Counted from the first letter of the stretch, positions 37,337-49,775 are shown. The stretch: DNA of 64,000 nucleotides from Fischerella sp. JS2 (GCF_032393985.1 NZ_CP135918.1:3348001-3412000); one strand, 5' to 3'. Numbers and translations: made by a program. The notes: a model not told the origin generated them from the sequence alone.

Positions 37337-37621
37337 TTGTTATTTATTGGAGCAATCAATTTATCTGTGAACAGCGAGATAAAAAGGTATCCCTTATACT
37401 AACCGTTGAGGTCGGTAATTGAAAATTGGTAATAGGTAATTGGAGTATTACCTAATAATTGCGATGGTCAAAGACCACTCCTTTGAGGCATCGCAGTGAG
37501 AATATAAAGTAATTAGCCGAACTTGATATTAGTCAGTTTAACTGAATTTAACAATTTGCCTTGGAATGAATTCCAAGGCAAGTGCAGAGTAAGGTGCTGA
37601 TAACTGATAACTGATAACTGT
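37337..37621. other. Intergenic spacer in the kinase cluster
   Basis: 285 bp of short repeats (GGTAATTGAAAATTGG-type near 37410, CTGATAACTGATAACTG near 37598). No gene. Confidence 0.5.
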
Positions 37622-40600
37622 TTACTGATATAACCAGACACGCAATAGTGAAAGCAACTGTTCAATATCAACAGGTTTGGTAATGTAATCAGATGCACCA
37701 GCCTCAATACACTTTTCGCGATCGCCTTGCATAGCTTTGGCAGTCAAGGCAATAATCGGTAGAGATTTAAAATCAGGGTTAGCGCGGATGCGGCGGGTGG
37801 TTTCGTAACCATCCATTTCTGGCATCATTACATCCATCAACACAACATTAATGTCGGGATTGTTTTGCAAAACTTCTATGCCATCACTACCGTTTTCTGC
37901 ATAGAAAATCTGCATTTGATAACGTTCCAACATACTAGTCAAAGCAAAGATATTGCGGACATCGTCATCGATAATCAAAACTTTTTTACCTGCCAGTTGG
38001 AAGTCAGAATTTTGTAATTGTTCAAGAATTAGACGTTTAGGTGCAGGTAAATCGGCTTGGACACGATGCAAGAATAAAGCAGTTTCATCTAAAAGACGTT
38101 CAGGCGATCGCACATCTTTAATAATAATTGTCTCTGCAATGCGCCGCAGCTGCACATCTTCTGCCCTCGTCAATTCTCTGGCTGTGTAGACGATGATCGG
38201 TAAGGCTTCACCATTGGGAGATTGCTTGATTTGTTCAATCAATTCAAAGCCATTCATATCTGGTAGTCCTAAATCAAGGACTACGCAATCAAATTGGCCA
38301 TCTTGTATGGCTTGTAATGCTTCAGCGCCAGTACTAACAGCTGTAGTAGCAACATCACTATTACCAATTAACTCCACAATACTTAGCCGTTGATTTTCAT
38401 CATCTTCGACAACTAGTAAATTTTTGACACGTCGTTCAACAAAACCTTTGATTTTAGTGAGTGCTTGGTGTAGTGTCTCGCTACTGATGGGTTTTTGCAA
38501 ATAAGCGATCGCACCTTGTTGTAAACTGCGCTGTTTCCCTTCCTCTACTGTCATCACATGTACAGGAATGTGGCGGGTGTTGGCGTCATGTTTGAGGCGA
38601 TCTAGCACCGTCCAGCCATCCATCCCTGGCAGACGAATATCCAAAATGATTGCAGAAGGCTGATATTCTTGGGCTAAGGCTAAACCTGTGTTGCCACCGT
38701 GGGCAACAATGCCCTTAAATTCATTTTGTCGCGCCATGTCCAAGAGAATTCGGGCAAACTTAGTGTCATCTTCCACAATTAACAGTGTGCGATCGCCCGG
38801 TTGGATGTTGTCTCTGTCGTCGATGACGACAGAGGAGGGACTCGCAGGAGTGAGGGGAGTAGGGGGAGTGTGATGGGGTGGTGGGGTGGTGGGGTGGTGG
38901 ACAGAAGACTTCACCCCATCTCCCAATCTCCCCATCTCCCCAGCACCAGAAAGCGGTTGGGGTAAATATAAGGTAAAGGTACTACCTTCACCCAGATGAC
39001 TAACTAGTTTAATTTCCCCACCAAACAAACGGGTAATTTCTCGACTAATTGACAAACCTAATCCTGTACCACCAAATTTACGGCTGGTAGTACCATCTGC
39101 TTGTTGAAATGCTTCAAAAATGATTTTTTGTTTTTCAGGGGCGATACCAATACCTGTATCTTTGACTGCAAAACCAATAACTGTTGCAGCTTGATTTAAT
39201 GTTTCGTGATCAAAACTCCAGCCTTGTTTGGCTACAAATATTTTTAAGATAACTTCACCTTTTTCTGTGAATTTAAAAGCGTTAGCTAGTAGGTTTTTGA
39301 GGATTTGTTGCAGCCGCTTGGCATCAGTATAGATTGTCGGTGGTAGTTCTGGGTCTAATTCAATTGTGAAATTTAGTCTTTTGTCTATTGCTACTTGCCT
39401 AAATGTGCGTTCCACCTGTTCGCGCAGATCAGTTAATCGTATCTGATCCATATCAATAGACATGGTTCCCGATTCAATTTTGGCTAAGTCGAGAATGTCA
39501 TTAATTAAGGACAACAAATCATTGCCGGCGGAGTAAATTGTGCGGCTGTATTCGATTTGCTTGTCGCTGAGGTTGCCTTCAATATTATCTGCTAACAACT
39601 TAGCTAAAATCAGCAAGCTGTTGAGTGGTGTCCGCAATTCGTGGGACATATTGGCAAGAAACTCAGATTTATATTTAGAAGATAGTGCTAGTTGTTCAGC
39701 TTTATCTTCCAATGACACTCTGGCTTGTTCGATTTCATGATTTTTGCGTTCTACTTCTTTGTTTTGTACAGCTAAGAGTTCTGCTTTCTCTTCGAGTTCG
39801 GCGTTGGTTTTTTGTAACTCTTCTTGCTGTTTCTTGAGTAAATCTTCGGATGCTTTCAGGGTTCGGGCTTGTTGTTCGAGGCGTTTGTTGGTTTCTCGCA
39901 GTTCATTTTGCTGACTTTGCAATTCCTCAGCTAAAGACTGGGACTGCTTGAGTAACTCTTCTGTACGCATACTCGCAGCGATGGTGTTCAAGACGATCGC
40001 AATGCTTTCTGTGAGTTGGTCGAAAAATGTCAGATGAATTTCGCTAAAGCGCCGGAAGGAAGCAAGTTCTATGACCGCCGTCACTTGTCCTTCAAATAGT
40101 ACAGGTAGCACTACATCATTAACTGGGGTTGCTTCACCTAAACCAGAACTAATTTTGATATAGTCGTGCGGCACTTCTGTTAGCAGAATGCGTTCTTTTT
40201 CCAAAGCACACTGTCCAACTAAGCCTTCACCCAATTGAAAGCGATTCGCTAGATGTTTACGTTCACGGTAAGCATAGCTACTCAGTAATTTTAAATACTG
40301 ATGATCACCCGTATTTTCCATGATATAGAAGACGCCGTGGGCTGCTCCAACTAAGGGCGCTAACTCTCTGAGTATCAGTTTGGATACAGTTTCCAGGTCG
40401 CGCTGCCCTTGTAACATGCGGGTAAACTTGGCCAGGTTGGTCTTCAACCAGTCTTGTTCGGTGTTTTTCTGAGTAGTCTCGCGCAGGTTGGCGATCATCT
40501 GGTTGATATTGTCTTTAAGGATGGCAACCTCACCTAAAGCTTCCACAGAAATTGACCGGGTTAAGTCACCCTTAGTCACCGCAGTTGCAACTTCTGCGAT

Positions 40601-43600
40601 CGCCCGTAGCTGGGTAGTCAGTGTGGCAGCCAGTTCATTGACGTTGTCGGTCAAATCTTTCCACGTACCAGCCGCCCCGGGGACTTTCGCTTGTCCGCCT
40701 AATTTACCTTCAATACCCACTTCCCGTGCCACGGTCGTCACTTGGTTGGCAAAGGTCGCGAGGGTATCAATCATCTCATTAATGGTTTCTGCCAAAGCCT
40801 CAATTTCACCTTTGGCATCTAGCATTAATTTTCGCTTCAAGTCACCATTAGCAACCGCCGTCACCACTTTAGCAATCCCCCGTACCTGTGCCGTTAAGTT
40901 ACTCGCCATTGAGTTGACATTGTCGGTTAAATCTTTCCAAGTACCTGCTACGCCTTGCACCTGGGCTTGACCGCCGAGTTTGCCTTCGGTTCCTACCTCC
41001 CTCGCAACCCGCGTCACCTCCGATGCAAAGGAACTCAGCTGATCCACCATGACATTTATGGTGTTTTTCAACTCGAAAATTTCGCCCCTGACATCAACAG
41101 TAATTTTCTTGGAGAGGTCGCCATTTGCCACCGCCTTTGTCACCTCGGCAATATTCCGCACCTGGGCTGTCAGGTTGCCTGCCATTGAGTTAACGTTATC
41201 GGTCAAATCTTTCCAAGTGCCAGCAACACCTTTAACATAGGCTTGGACGCCGAGTTTCCCTTCAGTTCCCACTTCCCGGGCAACCCGTGTCACTTCACTG
41301 GCAAAGGAATTAAGTTGATCCACCATTGTGTTAATGGTGTTCTTTAACTCCAAAATTTCACCTTTAACATCGACAGTAATTTTCTTGGAGAGATCACCAT
41401 TAGCTACCGCCGTCGTCACCTCGGCAATATTTCGTACCTGGGAAGTCAAGGAACCCGCCATTGAGTTCACACTATCTGTTAAATCTTTCCAAGTACCCGC
41501 TACACCCCGCACTTCTGCTTGCACACCGAGTTTGCCTTCGGTTCCTACCTCCCGCGCCACTCGTGTCACTTCACTGGCAAAGGAATTGAGTTGATCCACC
41601 ATTGTGTTGATGGTGTCCTTCAACTCTAAAATTTCGCCTTTGACATCGACGGTAATTTTCTTGGAAAGATCACCGTTGGCTACAGCTGTTGTGACTGCGG
41701 CAATGTTGCGGACTTGTGCTGTCAAAGAACCCGCCATGAAGTTAACGCTATCTGTTAAATCTTTCCACGTACCCGCCACACCTTTGACGTCTGCTTGGAC
41801 ACCGAGTTTTCCTTCCGAACCTACTTCCCTGGCAACTCGTGTCACCTCACTGGCAAAAGAATTGAGTTGATCCACCATAATATTGATGGTGTTCTTCAAC
41901 TCGAAAATTTCCCCTTTCACCTGCACAGTAATTTTCTTGGAGAGATCACCGTTAGCGATCGCTGTGGCCACCTCTGCAATATTCCGCACCTGATCAGTGA
42001 GATTACCTGCCATCATATTCACTGCCCCGGTGAGGTCTTTCCAAGTGCCGGCAACACCTTTTACTTCTGCCTGTACGCCGAGTTTGCCTTCGGTTCCCAC
42101 TTCTCGGGCAACCCGTGTCACCTCAGATGCGAAGGAACTCAGCTGATCTACCATTGTGTTGATGGTGTTTTTCAACTCCAGAATTTCGCCTCTCACATCG
42201 ACGGTAATTTTCTTGGAAAGATCACCATTTGCCACAGCTGTTGTCACTTCGGCAATGTTCCGCACCTGTGCTGTCAAAGAACCCGCCATAAAGTTGACGC
42301 TATCTGTTAAATCTTTCCAAGTACCTGCAACGCCTTTGACTTCAGCTTGTACGCCTAACTTACCCTCTGCACCTACCTCTCGGGCAACTCGGGTGACTTC
42401 ACCGGCAAAAGAGTTAAGCTGATCCACCATTGTGTTGATGGTGTTTTTCAACTCCAGAATTTCGCCTCTCACATCGACGGTAATTTTCTTGGAAAGATCA
42501 CCATTTGCCACAGCTGTTGTCACTTCGGCAATGTTCCGCACCTGTGCTGTCAAAGAACCCGCCATGAAGTTAACGCTATCTGTTAAATCTTTCCACGTAC
42601 CCGCCACACCTTTAACATCGGCTTGGACACCGAGTTTTCCTTCCGAACCCACTTCTCTGGCAACCCGAGTGACTTCACTGGCGAAGGAACCAAGTTGATC
42701 CACCATAATATTAATAGTGTTCTTCAACTCGAAAATTTCGCCTTTAACATCAACCGTAATTTTCTTGGAAAGATCACCGTTGGCAATGGCTGTAGCTACT
42801 TCTGCAATATTACGGACTTGCCCTGTCAAATTACCAGCCATCATGTTGACGCTGTCGGTTAAGTCCTTCCAAGTGCCTGCCACACCCCGCACTTCTGCTT
42901 GGACGCCGAGTTTCCCTTCGGTTCCTACTTCCCTCGCCACCCGGGTAACTTCACTTGCAAAGGAGTTGAGTTGATCCACCATTGTGTTGATGGTGTTCTT
43001 GAGTTCTAAAATTTCGCCTTTAACATCGACAGTGATTTTCTTAGACAAATCACCATTTGCTACTGCTGTCGTCACTTCGGCGATGTTCCGTACCTGTGCC
43101 GTCAAGGAACCCGCCATGAAGTTAACACTATCTGTTAAATCTTTCCACGTACCTGCCACACCCGGCACTTGGGCTTGTCCACCGAGTTTACCTTCTGCAC
43201 CCACTTCTCTAGCAACTCGTGTCACTTCACTGGCAAAGGAGTTGAGTTGATCCACCATGATGTTGACGGTGTTTTTCAACTCCAATATTTCACCCTTGAC
43301 ATCAACCGTGATTTTCTTGGAGAGGTCGCCGTTGGCTACTGCTGTCGTCACTTCCGCAATATTACGGACTTGGGCAGTTAAATTTCCTGCCATCATATTC
43401 ACAGATTCTGTCAAGTCTCGCCAAGTCCCTGCCACACCCGGCACTTGGGCTTGTCCACCGAGTTTACCTTCTGCACCCACTTCTCTGGCAACCCGCGTCA
43501 CTTCACTTGCAAAGGAGTTGAGTTGATCCACCATGATGTTGACAGTGTTTTTCAACTCCAATATTTCACCCTTAACATCAACCGTGATTTTCTTGGAGAG

Positions 43601-44254
43601 GTCGCCATTGGCTACTGCTGTCGTCACTTCCGCAATATTACGGACTTGTGCAGTTAAATTTCCTGCCATTAAGTTAACGCTATCGGTTAAATCCTTCCAA
43701 GTACCTGCCACTCCTGGAACTTGTGCTTGTACACCAAGTTTTCCTTCGGTTCCTACTTCTCTGGCAACCCGCGTCACTTCACTGGCAAACCCATTCAACT
43801 GCCCCACCATTGTGTTAACCATTTGGGCAGTTTGGAGAAATTCTCCCTTGAGGGGTCTACCGTCCATTTCTGGGGCGATGGTTTGGGAAAGATCGCCATT
43901 TGCCACTGCTCTGATTACCCGCGCTGTTTCAGCTGTAGGCTGGACTAAGTCAGTAATTAATGTATTCACAGAATCAACACAGGCAGACCACCCACCACGC
44001 ACATTACCCAAAGAAGCGCGTTCGCTAATTTTGCCGTCTTTACCAACAACGTTCCCAATCCGTTGTAATTCTGCTGTTAGCCGTTCATTTTGCTCAATAA
44101 TATCGTTGAGTGTATCGGCGATTTTTCCTGCCATACCAGTTTGGTCGATAGGCATCCGTGCCGAAAAGTCGCCTTTTTTGACTGCTGACAGCGTTCTGAG
44201 CAGTTGTTTTAAGTCTAAATTGTCACTTTCTTTGCTTAACTGTTCAGTGGGCAT
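37622..44254 (-). CDS. Giant poly-HAMP hybrid histidine kinase
   Basis: A 2210-residue soluble kinase. The first ~1250 residues are tandem HAMP-like modules: ten close copies of a 92-residue unit containing [18 protein letters not shown] and [13 protein letters not shown], plus degenerate copies at both ends. This architecture resembles fungal group III osmosensing kinases (Nik1/Os-1). It continues with GAF (about 1280-1425), coiled coil, phospho-His1538 in [11 protein letters not shown], HATPase (about 1620-1765), and three receivers (about 1815-1935, 1940-2060, 2085-2205). No membrane segment. It is the first gene of the signalling cluster, and likely acts as a cytoplasmic stress or osmotic sensor; the signal is unknown. 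Confidence 0.95.
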   Translation of the reverse strand: MPTEQLSKESDNLDLKQLLRTLSAVKKGDFSARMPIDQTGMAGKIADTLNDIIEQNERLTAELQRIGNVVGKDGKISERASLGNVRGGWSACVDSVNTLITDLVQPTAETARVIRAVANGDLSQTIAPEMDGRPLKGEFLQTAQMVNTMVGQLNGFASEVTRVAREVGTEGKLGVQAQVPGVAGTWKDLTDSVNLMAGNLTAQVRNIAEVTTAVANGDLSKKITVDVKGEILELKNTVNIMVDQLNSFASEVTRVAREVGAEGKLGGQAQVPGVAGTWRDLTESVNMMAGNLTAQVRNIAEVTTAVANGDLSKKITVDVKGEILELKNTVNIMVDQLNSFASEVTRVAREVGAEGKLGGQAQVPGVAGTWKDLTDSVNFMAGSLTAQVRNIAEVTTAVANGDLSKKITVDVKGEILELKNTINTMVDQLNSFASEVTRVAREVGTEGKLGVQAEVRGVAGTWKDLTDSVNMMAGNLTGQVRNIAEVATAIANGDLSKKITVDVKGEIFELKNTINIMVDQLGSFASEVTRVAREVGSEGKLGVQADVKGVAGTWKDLTDSVNFMAGSLTAQVRNIAEVTTAVANGDLSKKITVDVRGEILELKNTINTMVDQLNSFAGEVTRVAREVGAEGKLGVQAEVKGVAGTWKDLTDSVNFMAGSLTAQVRNIAEVTTAVANGDLSKKITVDVRGEILELKNTINTMVDQLSSFASEVTRVAREVGTEGKLGVQAEVKGVAGTWKDLTGAVNMMAGNLTDQVRNIAEVATAIANGDLSKKITVQVKGEIFELKNTINIMVDQLNSFASEVTRVAREVGSEGKLGVQADVKGVAGTWKDLTDSVNFMAGSLTAQVRNIAAVTTAVANGDLSKKITVDVKGEILELKDTINTMVDQLNSFASEVTRVAREVGTEGKLGVQAEVRGVAGTWKDLTDSVNSMAGSLTSQVRNIAEVTTAVANGDLSKKITVDVKGEILELKNTINTMVDQLNSFASEVTRVAREVGTEGKLGVQAYVKGVAGTWKDLTDNVNSMAGNLTAQVRNIAEVTKAVANGDLSKKITVDVRGEIFELKNTINVMVDQLSSFASEVTRVAREVGTEGKLGGQAQVQGVAGTWKDLTDNVNSMASNLTAQVRGIAKVVTAVANGDLKRKLMLDAKGEIEALAETINEMIDTLATFANQVTTVAREVGIEGKLGGQAKVPGAAGTWKDLTDNVNELAATLTTQLRAIAEVATAVTKGDLTRSISVEALGEVAILKDNINQMIANLRETTQKNTEQDWLKTNLAKFTRMLQGQRDLETVSKLILRELAPLVGAAHGVFYIMENTGDHQYLKLLSSYAYRERKHLANRFQLGEGLVGQCALEKERILLTEVPHDYIKISSGLGEATPVNDVVLPVLFEGQVTAVIELASFRRFSEIHLTFFDQLTESIAIVLNTIAASMRTEELLKQSQSLAEELQSQQNELRETNKRLEQQARTLKASEDLLKKQQEELQKTNAELEEKAELLAVQNKEVERKNHEIEQARVSLEDKAEQLALSSKYKSEFLANMSHELRTPLNSLLILAKLLADNIEGNLSDKQIEYSRTIYSAGNDLLSLINDILDLAKIESGTMSIDMDQIRLTDLREQVERTFRQVAIDKRLNFTIELDPELPPTIYTDAKRLQQILKNLLANAFKFTEKGEVILKIFVAKQGWSFDHETLNQAATVIGFAVKDTGIGIAPEKQKIIFEAFQQADGTTSRKFGGTGLGLSISREITRLFGGEIKLVSHLGEGSTFTLYLPQPLSGAGEMGRLGDGVKSSVHHPTTPPPHHTPPTPLTPASPSSVVIDDRDNIQPGDRTLLIVEDDTKFARILLDMARQNEFKGIVAHGGNTGLALAQEYQPSAIILDIRLPGMDGWTVLDRLKHDANTRHIPVHVMTVEEGKQRSLQQGAIAYLQKPISSETLHQALTKIKGFVERRVKNLLVVEDDENQRLSIVELIGNSDVATTAVSTGAEALQAIQDGQFDCVVLDLGLPDMNGFELIEQIKQSPNGEALPIIVYTARELTRAEDVQLRRIAETIIIKDVRSPERLLDETALFLHRVQADLPAPKRLILEQLQNSDFQLAGKKVLIIDDDVRNIFALTSMLERYQMQIFYAENGSDGIEVLQNNPDINVVLMDVMMPEMDGYETTRRIRANPDFKSLPIIALTAKAMQGDREKCIEAGASDYITKPVDIEQLLSLLRVWLYQ
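40560..43900 (-). repeat. 276-bp tandem repeat array inside the poly-HAMP kinase gene
   Basis: The DNA encoding the HAMP-like units repeats every 276 bp, about 12 times. Individual units differ mainly at silent sites and in a variable patch (QAQVPG / QAEVRG / QADVKG / QAYVKG). Open frames on the opposite strand recur with the same period and are shadows of this repeat. Confidence 0.9.
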
Positions 44255-45153
44255 ACTGATGGCTTCAAAATAAAGTATACACTCTTTCTGCTATAGCCTG
44301 CTACTAGTTTCAATCACACTCTGCTCATAAAAGGTATATCAACCAATTAGTCATGTCAGGGGAACTTTGCTCTTCGTCAGCTGGCTATGCAGACTTTAGA
44401 TGTATAGACTATAACGAAATTTCTCAAAATCGCGATCAAGGAATAGATATAAATCTATCCAAGGTATGATTAATTTTTATTAAGTTAAAAAACAAGTTTG
44501 AGAGGGTGATTCAAACAAAGCGATCGCTTCTAAATTTAAATTAACCACGACTTGAAGAAGGCAGAAGTACGGAGGCAGAGGAGGCGTGGGTTGCAAAGCT
44601 GCGGGCGAACAAAGAACGCCGTGGCAGAAGGGAATTAAAGGGGGATACCTGCGGAAGCCGCTCCGCGTCTTGTGACCCCCAGGAACATTGCAGACCAGGA
44701 AATCGAAGATTTACTGGGGGTCTTAAACCCATTTGGTAGAGGGTACAGATGACTCAATCACGAACGAAAACTTTAGATCTTCACATAGCTACCTTCTGCC
44801 ATCAGCCTGAAGCTTTTCTTGATAAATAATTATGATGTAAATCGAACACCTTAAATAAGGCGATACGCTTGTGGTTAGGATGAATTCAGTGTTCCATGAG
44901 TATACCCTACTTTAGGCCGATAAGCGCGTCCACATCTGTGTTCATCAGTGTGTATCGGTGTTCGATATATCAAAGATATAACGGTTTGTGATTAATTCCA
45001 GTGAAGAAAAAACGAACACGGATGAACACAGATAGATTCATTTGTATCGCTTCTCTATAAACAATAAACTTCTAGACCTCTTACAAAAATAACAAGAACT
45101 CCTCCCCAACTCCTAAGCGAAACCGGAGGGAGTTAAGATTTCTTCCTCTCGCT
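44255..45153. other. Intergenic region between the kinase cluster and the CRISPR locus
   Basis: About 900 bp without a convincing gene. It contains a GC-rich dispersed repeat near 44560-44730 (an open frame there is repeat-derived), ACACAGATG/CATCTGTGT repeats at 44930-45035 and a copy of the AGACCTCTTAC repeat start near 45075. Confidence 0.5.
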
Positions 45154-45600
45154 TCAGGATTGATACGATTTCACAAAATTATTGATATAAATTCTCTTCC
45201 TTGTCTTGTCCTCCTTGTCTTCCAGTTCGCCAAGTGTATCAGACTTATGGTGAAACAGAATGAGGGGGGTTAATTCGACTTTTGCAACAAGTCTATTTTT
45301 TGGATAAACGGTATAAATAGTGAGATATGAGCAAGAAGTTATAGTTTCTGAGTCCGCCAAAATAGTTTTGCGTTCGCCTTCTGGGATCTTATACTTCCTC
45401 AATACTATGATCGCTTGGAAATGCGCTGTCCTATCGGGAATCGTAACGGCTTTACGAGTGGGCGATCGCTTAACCTGTGTTTGCAGACTTCTATACTTAT
45501 AAACATTTTGTAAATTTTTTACATAATAAGTAGAGTCTATAGTATTTTGGCTAGGATCTGGAAAAGGCTGATTCCATACGTAGTCTATAATTTGATACAT
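45154..45600 (-). CDS. Doubtful hypothetical ORF upstream of cas10
   Basis: A 148-residue open frame with no recognised domain. The last ~25 residues (GELEDKEDKTRKR) come from a GACAAGGAGGACAAG-type intergenic repeat, which argues against the full length being functional. Its start codon overlaps the predicted promoter of the CRISPR operon. It may be a decayed gene. Confidence 0.25.
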   Translation of the reverse strand: MYQIIDYVWNQPFPDPSQNTIDSTYYVKNLQNVYKYRSLQTQVKRSPTRKAVTIPDRTAHFQAIIVLRKYKIPEGERKTILADSETITSCSYLTIYTVYPKNRLVAKVELTPLILFHHKSDTLGELEDKEDKTRKRIYINNFVKSYQS

Positions 45601-45619
45601 TCAGTAAAACCACTATAAA
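45592..45619 (+). promoter_or_regulatory. Putative promoter of the type III-D cas operon
   Basis: TTGATA (45592-45597), 16-bp spacer, TATAAA (45614-45619). The -10 element ends 5 bp before the cas10 ATG at 45625, so transcription would start at about the ATG, giving a leaderless mRNA. There is no ribosome binding site in front of the ATG, which fits. Confidence 0.45.
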
Positions 45620-45624
45620 GTGTA

Positions 45625-47934
45625 ATGACTGATTCAACCGCGACTAAAGCTACATTACAAGTCAACAATTCCAATAGCATCACTACAGCTATTTGCTGGT
45701 GTTTAGCTTGGGGTGATGAACGAAAACCTAAGTTTGATTTACCTGTATTACAGCAAATGCGACAGGCTTTGCATGAAGGGACAGAAGTACCAGAACAAGT
45801 GCGATTACTTGTTGAACAAGTACAAGAGTTAGAGAATTTGAAATTTCCAGAGAAATTAGAAGAACTGAAGCAGTATACAGAGAATTATCCATTACTGTGG
45901 GATTCTAAGATTGGCTTAGTTTACGGTGGTGCGACCAAGATTAAACAGTATGTCTTTGAAGCGGCTAAACTTCCGGATATTCGCGGTGCATCAGCATTAC
46001 TTGACAGGATTAATTTAGTTGATTTGCCTGCTTTTTTTGGTAAATATGAAGACTTTCCTAAATCAATCTCAATTTCTCAATGGTTAAGAAAGCACTTTCC
46101 TGAGTTAGAAATTGCATTAATTCCAGAATTAATTATTTACTCTACTGGTGGTAATATTCTGGCATTTTGTCCTGCTGAATTGGTTGATGATTTAGCCAAT
46201 GCGATTGAAAAACGTTACACCGAAGAAACTTTAACAGCTAATTCTTGTGCAGTTGGAGCTAAATTTAAACCATTAGAATTCCGGTTTGGTCTACTACCAA
46301 ATCAAATCGATCAAACGTTCTGGTTTAATAAATATCAAACAAGTATAGAACATCCACTCATACAAGCCTATTTTGCTCAGCCTGACGTAAACGATCCGCA
46401 ACAAACTTTTAAAGAAAGCAAGAGTTTTAATCAGTTGGTTGCTAAGCTTGCTTCTCTGTTCAACCAGCGACGTAATGGTAATGATTGGATAAATCGTCCT
46501 AGTCATCGTTATCCACCAACTTTTGAAACACACCCTTATTTAAAAAGAGATGAAGGGGATAGACGTTCAGTAGTAATGAAAGCCGAGGGACTTCCTAACG
46601 CACCCTGGTTTTCAGAAGCATTAGCACGTAAGCGCATCGTAGGACAGATTTCTAAACTTGATGATAGTCCCAAAGCTTGATACTATAACGCTGGTTTTGA
46701 TTGGCAACCCAATCAAATTTATATTCCTAGTTGGGTAAAAAAATTTGAGGATTTTTTGGTTAAAAATCAATTAGAGAATCATTATTATCACGGAGTTAAA
46801 CAACCAGAAGAAGCGCGTTCTTTAATAGAAATTGGTAATGCCACTAACCCTCATGGATTTATTGCCTACATTTATGCTGATGGCAATAATATGGGTGGTT
46901 ACATTCAGAAAATTCAAACTCCACAAGAATATCAGCAATTCAGTAAAGATATTTTCGATGCTACTGAAAAATCAGTTTATAAGGCACTAGCTAAACATTT
47001 ACACCCCCATCAACTCAAAAATATTAAGGATCAAGATAAAGTACAACGTAATGGTCACTGGATTCATCCCTTTGAAATCTTAACTATTGGTGGGGATGAT
47101 GTAATGTTGATTGTGCCAGCAGATAAAGCACTTGCTATTGCTAAAACAATTGGTGAAGAGTTTGAAAAACAACTTTTAAACAAAGGAACACTTTATGAAT
47201 CAGACAAGACTTATAACTCACAATTAGTACATCGCTATCAAGGTGAAAAAACAATCTCTGGTGAAGAACAATGTAAATTAAGTATGTCAATAGGAGTATT
47301 AATTACTGCTGAAGACACGCCAATTTACTATGCAGAAAAACTTACCAGTCAATTACTAAAATCTGCCAAAAAATACGCAAAAGACCTGAAAAAACATAAT
47401 TATTATGGTGGAACAGTTGACTTTTTGGTGATGAAAGCTGTAACGATGATTTCTTCCAATATTGCGGAATTTCGTTCTCAGGGATTAATTAAATCAGGAC
47501 AAGGAAAGCAAAAACTCAAGCTATATGCTGCACCCTATACTCTATACGAACTAGGTGAACTTTTGGAAACTGCTCAGGTTTTAAAAGATGCAGAATTTCC
47601 GCGATCGCAACTGTACCAAATTCGTAGTTTACTAGAACGGGGTAAACAGACAGCGATACTTAACTATCGTTATTTTCGACTGCGACTAACTAACAAAAAC
47701 GCTCAAAATTTATTGAAAACTCAATTTGAAGATGCATGGTGCAAACCAAAGCAGCAAAATAACAACGGAAATCTTGCACCTTGGATGTCTTTAAAAGAGG
47801 ACAAAGAAGGATCTCAAGAAAAAGTCACTTATGAAACTATTTGGCTAGATTTAGTAGATTTATATCCTTTTATTAAAAAGTCACAGAACACTTCCAATCC
47901 ATCAAAGACACAACAACAGACTTCGTCAACATGA
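45625..47934 (+). pseudogene. cas10: cas10 (type III-D-like), interrupted by an in-frame TGA
   Basis: Cas10 is the large subunit of type III effector complexes and makes cyclic oligoadenylate from ATP. The frame runs 769 codons without a shift but has TGA at codon 352 (46678-46680). Before it lies Palm1 (VYGGATKIKQYVFEAAKLPDIRGASALLD; degenerate YSTGGNILAF). After it lies Palm2 with YIYADGNNMGG (Asp419) and an intact GGDD at residues 489-492, then the D4 helical domain. No N-terminal HD nuclease motif is visible, as described for subtype III-D. The stop separates Palm1 from Palm2, both needed for ATP binding, so the gene is probably inactive unless read through; a TGG to TGA change is the simplest origin. 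The stop overlaps the next start (ATGA). Confidence 0.85.
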
Positions 47935-48644
47935 TTTTTTTGCAGAACTTACCTCAAAATCAAATTAGAACTATTCAACTCATCGCAGTCATTGATACTG
48001 CATTGTGTGTTGGTGCTGGCGGTTCTGATGGTTCCCTTGCAGACAAACCCATAGTCCGCAATGCTAAAGGACAATTGATTATTCCCGCTTCTCAATTAAA
48101 GGGTAGACTACGCCATGAATGCGAAAAGCTAGCAAGAGGATTAGGGTGGCAAATCTTTGCATCACCCCAAGCAGAAACACTTTGTCCAACACAAGCACAA
48201 GTTAATCCTGCATTTCAGTCTAATTACCAACTACCTAATTATCAAGGCTATCACTGTTTTATTTCCAAAATCTTCGGTAATCCTATACTTCCATCGCGAA
48301 TTGTGGTTGATGATCTTATTTGTGACATCGAACGAGAAGACTTACCAGAGGTGTTGCGTCCTGGTGTCACCATCAACCGTCGCCGTCGTACCGCAGAAGA
48401 ACAAAAACTCTACTTTTTAGAAATTTCCCCAGCGAATAATCAACTGGAATTTATAGGGGAAATTCATTTACTTCCAGAATGTCCATCATACGCCAAGCCT
48501 TTGATATTAGCTGCTTTGCGCCATATCCACGCATTGGGTGGTAGTAAATCTGTTGGATTGGGTTGGTTGAAGTGGAAGGGACTCAAAACACTAGCCAAAG
48601 ATGATCAAACCTGGAAATTGTTAATACCAGAGGTAAAGCTATGA
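47931..48644 (+). CDS. Type III RAMP protein, Cas7/Csm3-like
   Basis: A backbone subunit that binds crRNA and, if catalytic, cuts target RNA. 237 residues; the RAMP signature is IIPASQLKGRLRHECEKLA with a C-terminal Gly-rich GGSKSVGLGWLKWKG. Upstream of the signature, SLADKPIVRN places Asp38 at the position of the Csm3 catalytic aspartate. Start ATG overlaps the cas10 stop; the end overlaps the csx10 start (ATGA at 48641), indicating translational coupling. Confidence 0.8.
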   Translation: MIFLQNLPQNQIRTIQLIAVIDTALCVGAGGSDGSLADKPIVRNAKGQLIIPASQLKGRLRHECEKLARGLGWQIFASPQAETLCPTQAQVNPAFQSNYQLPNYQGYHCFISKIFGNPILPSRIVVDDLICDIEREDLPEVLRPGVTINRRRRTAEEQKLYFLEISPANNQLEFIGEIHLLPECPSYAKPLILAALRHIHALGGSKSVGLGWLKWKGLKTLAKDDQTWKLLIPEVKL

Positions 48645-49775
48645 TACGAATCAAATTAGAGATTACAGCTTTGTCTCCATTAGCGATCGCTGCGAAAAAA
48701 CCTGGTTCTGTGAGTGAAGCCGAAGATCATATTCCTGGTTCAGTGATTCGAGGTGCGATCGCATCTCAAATTCTCCAACTATCTAATCAGCAAATACCAG
48801 GCATATCAGAACAAAATTTAGTATTAGGCGGCGGTGACTTTGAATCACTTTTTTTAAGTGATGAACCTGCTATTTTTCAAAATGCTTATCCAGCTGTAGC
48901 TAAGATTGCAGATGAGTCCAATTCTGGTAAAACTAAGTCTGAACTCTTTTCTAGAATTGTGAATGATGAAGTTATGTTTTTACCTGCAACAGCAGTTAGT
49001 TCTAAAACAAATCCAGGTTTTTTACCCAAAGGTAATGGAGTTTTTGATACACTAATAGACCGATTTTGTGCAGATGCATACAATTATCCTTACGACCCTA
49101 GCGATCCGAAATCTCTAAAAGAGAAAACCGATGCACGGATTGAACCATACAGCAGCTTCTACAGCAAAACTAACGACAATAAATACCGCAGTCATTCTAT
49201 TAGCACTCGCTTTCTGACACGAGTTGGAATTAATCGTCGCACAGCCACATCAGAAGATGATATCCTTTACAGCATTGAAGTTTTAAACGAATCATTTGTT
49301 GAAGATCCACACACAAATCCTAAAAACTGGCATCCTGTTGTTTATCGAAGTTCAGTTTTAATTCAAAATCCAGATTTAGCCAAGTCTCTGAGTAATTTTA
49401 TCAATTAAAATTCTGATAATTTTCGTTTAGGTGGTGCAACTTCACGAGGTTTAGGCAAGGTTGTAATAAAAGCAAAAATAGAGGAACTCTCAGCAGACAT
49501 CAAAGCAAGAATCACAAAATTTAACAAACAACTTGAAGAACGTTGGAAATTGTGGTCAGTATTTGGCGAACCAGAAAAAAATCTCATAGAAACTTATATC
49601 TTGCATCTGGAAATATGAATGTTAATATCTTGACTAAGTAAGAAAGAACGCATTCGTTCAAGATTCAGTAAAATTGAAAACACAAGAAATCCTGGCAAGC
49701 AAGCTTGAATAGCAATTTGTGCAGCTTGTCCCCAATCAGGTAGATCTGTAGTGGCAAGCGATAAATAATACCAAT

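Noticed and set aside
40488-44273. Ladder of plus-strand open frames spaced 276 bp
   Set aside because: Antisense shadows of the HAMP-like repeats of the giant kinase.
44541-44732. 63-codon minus-strand frame
   Set aside because: Composed of a dispersed GC-rich intergenic repeat; no gene features.
46678-46680. Selenocysteine recoding of the cas10 TGA
   Set aside because: No selenocysteine insertion hairpin was recognised and Cas10 has no catalytic Cys or Sec at this position; a nonsense mutation is simpler.
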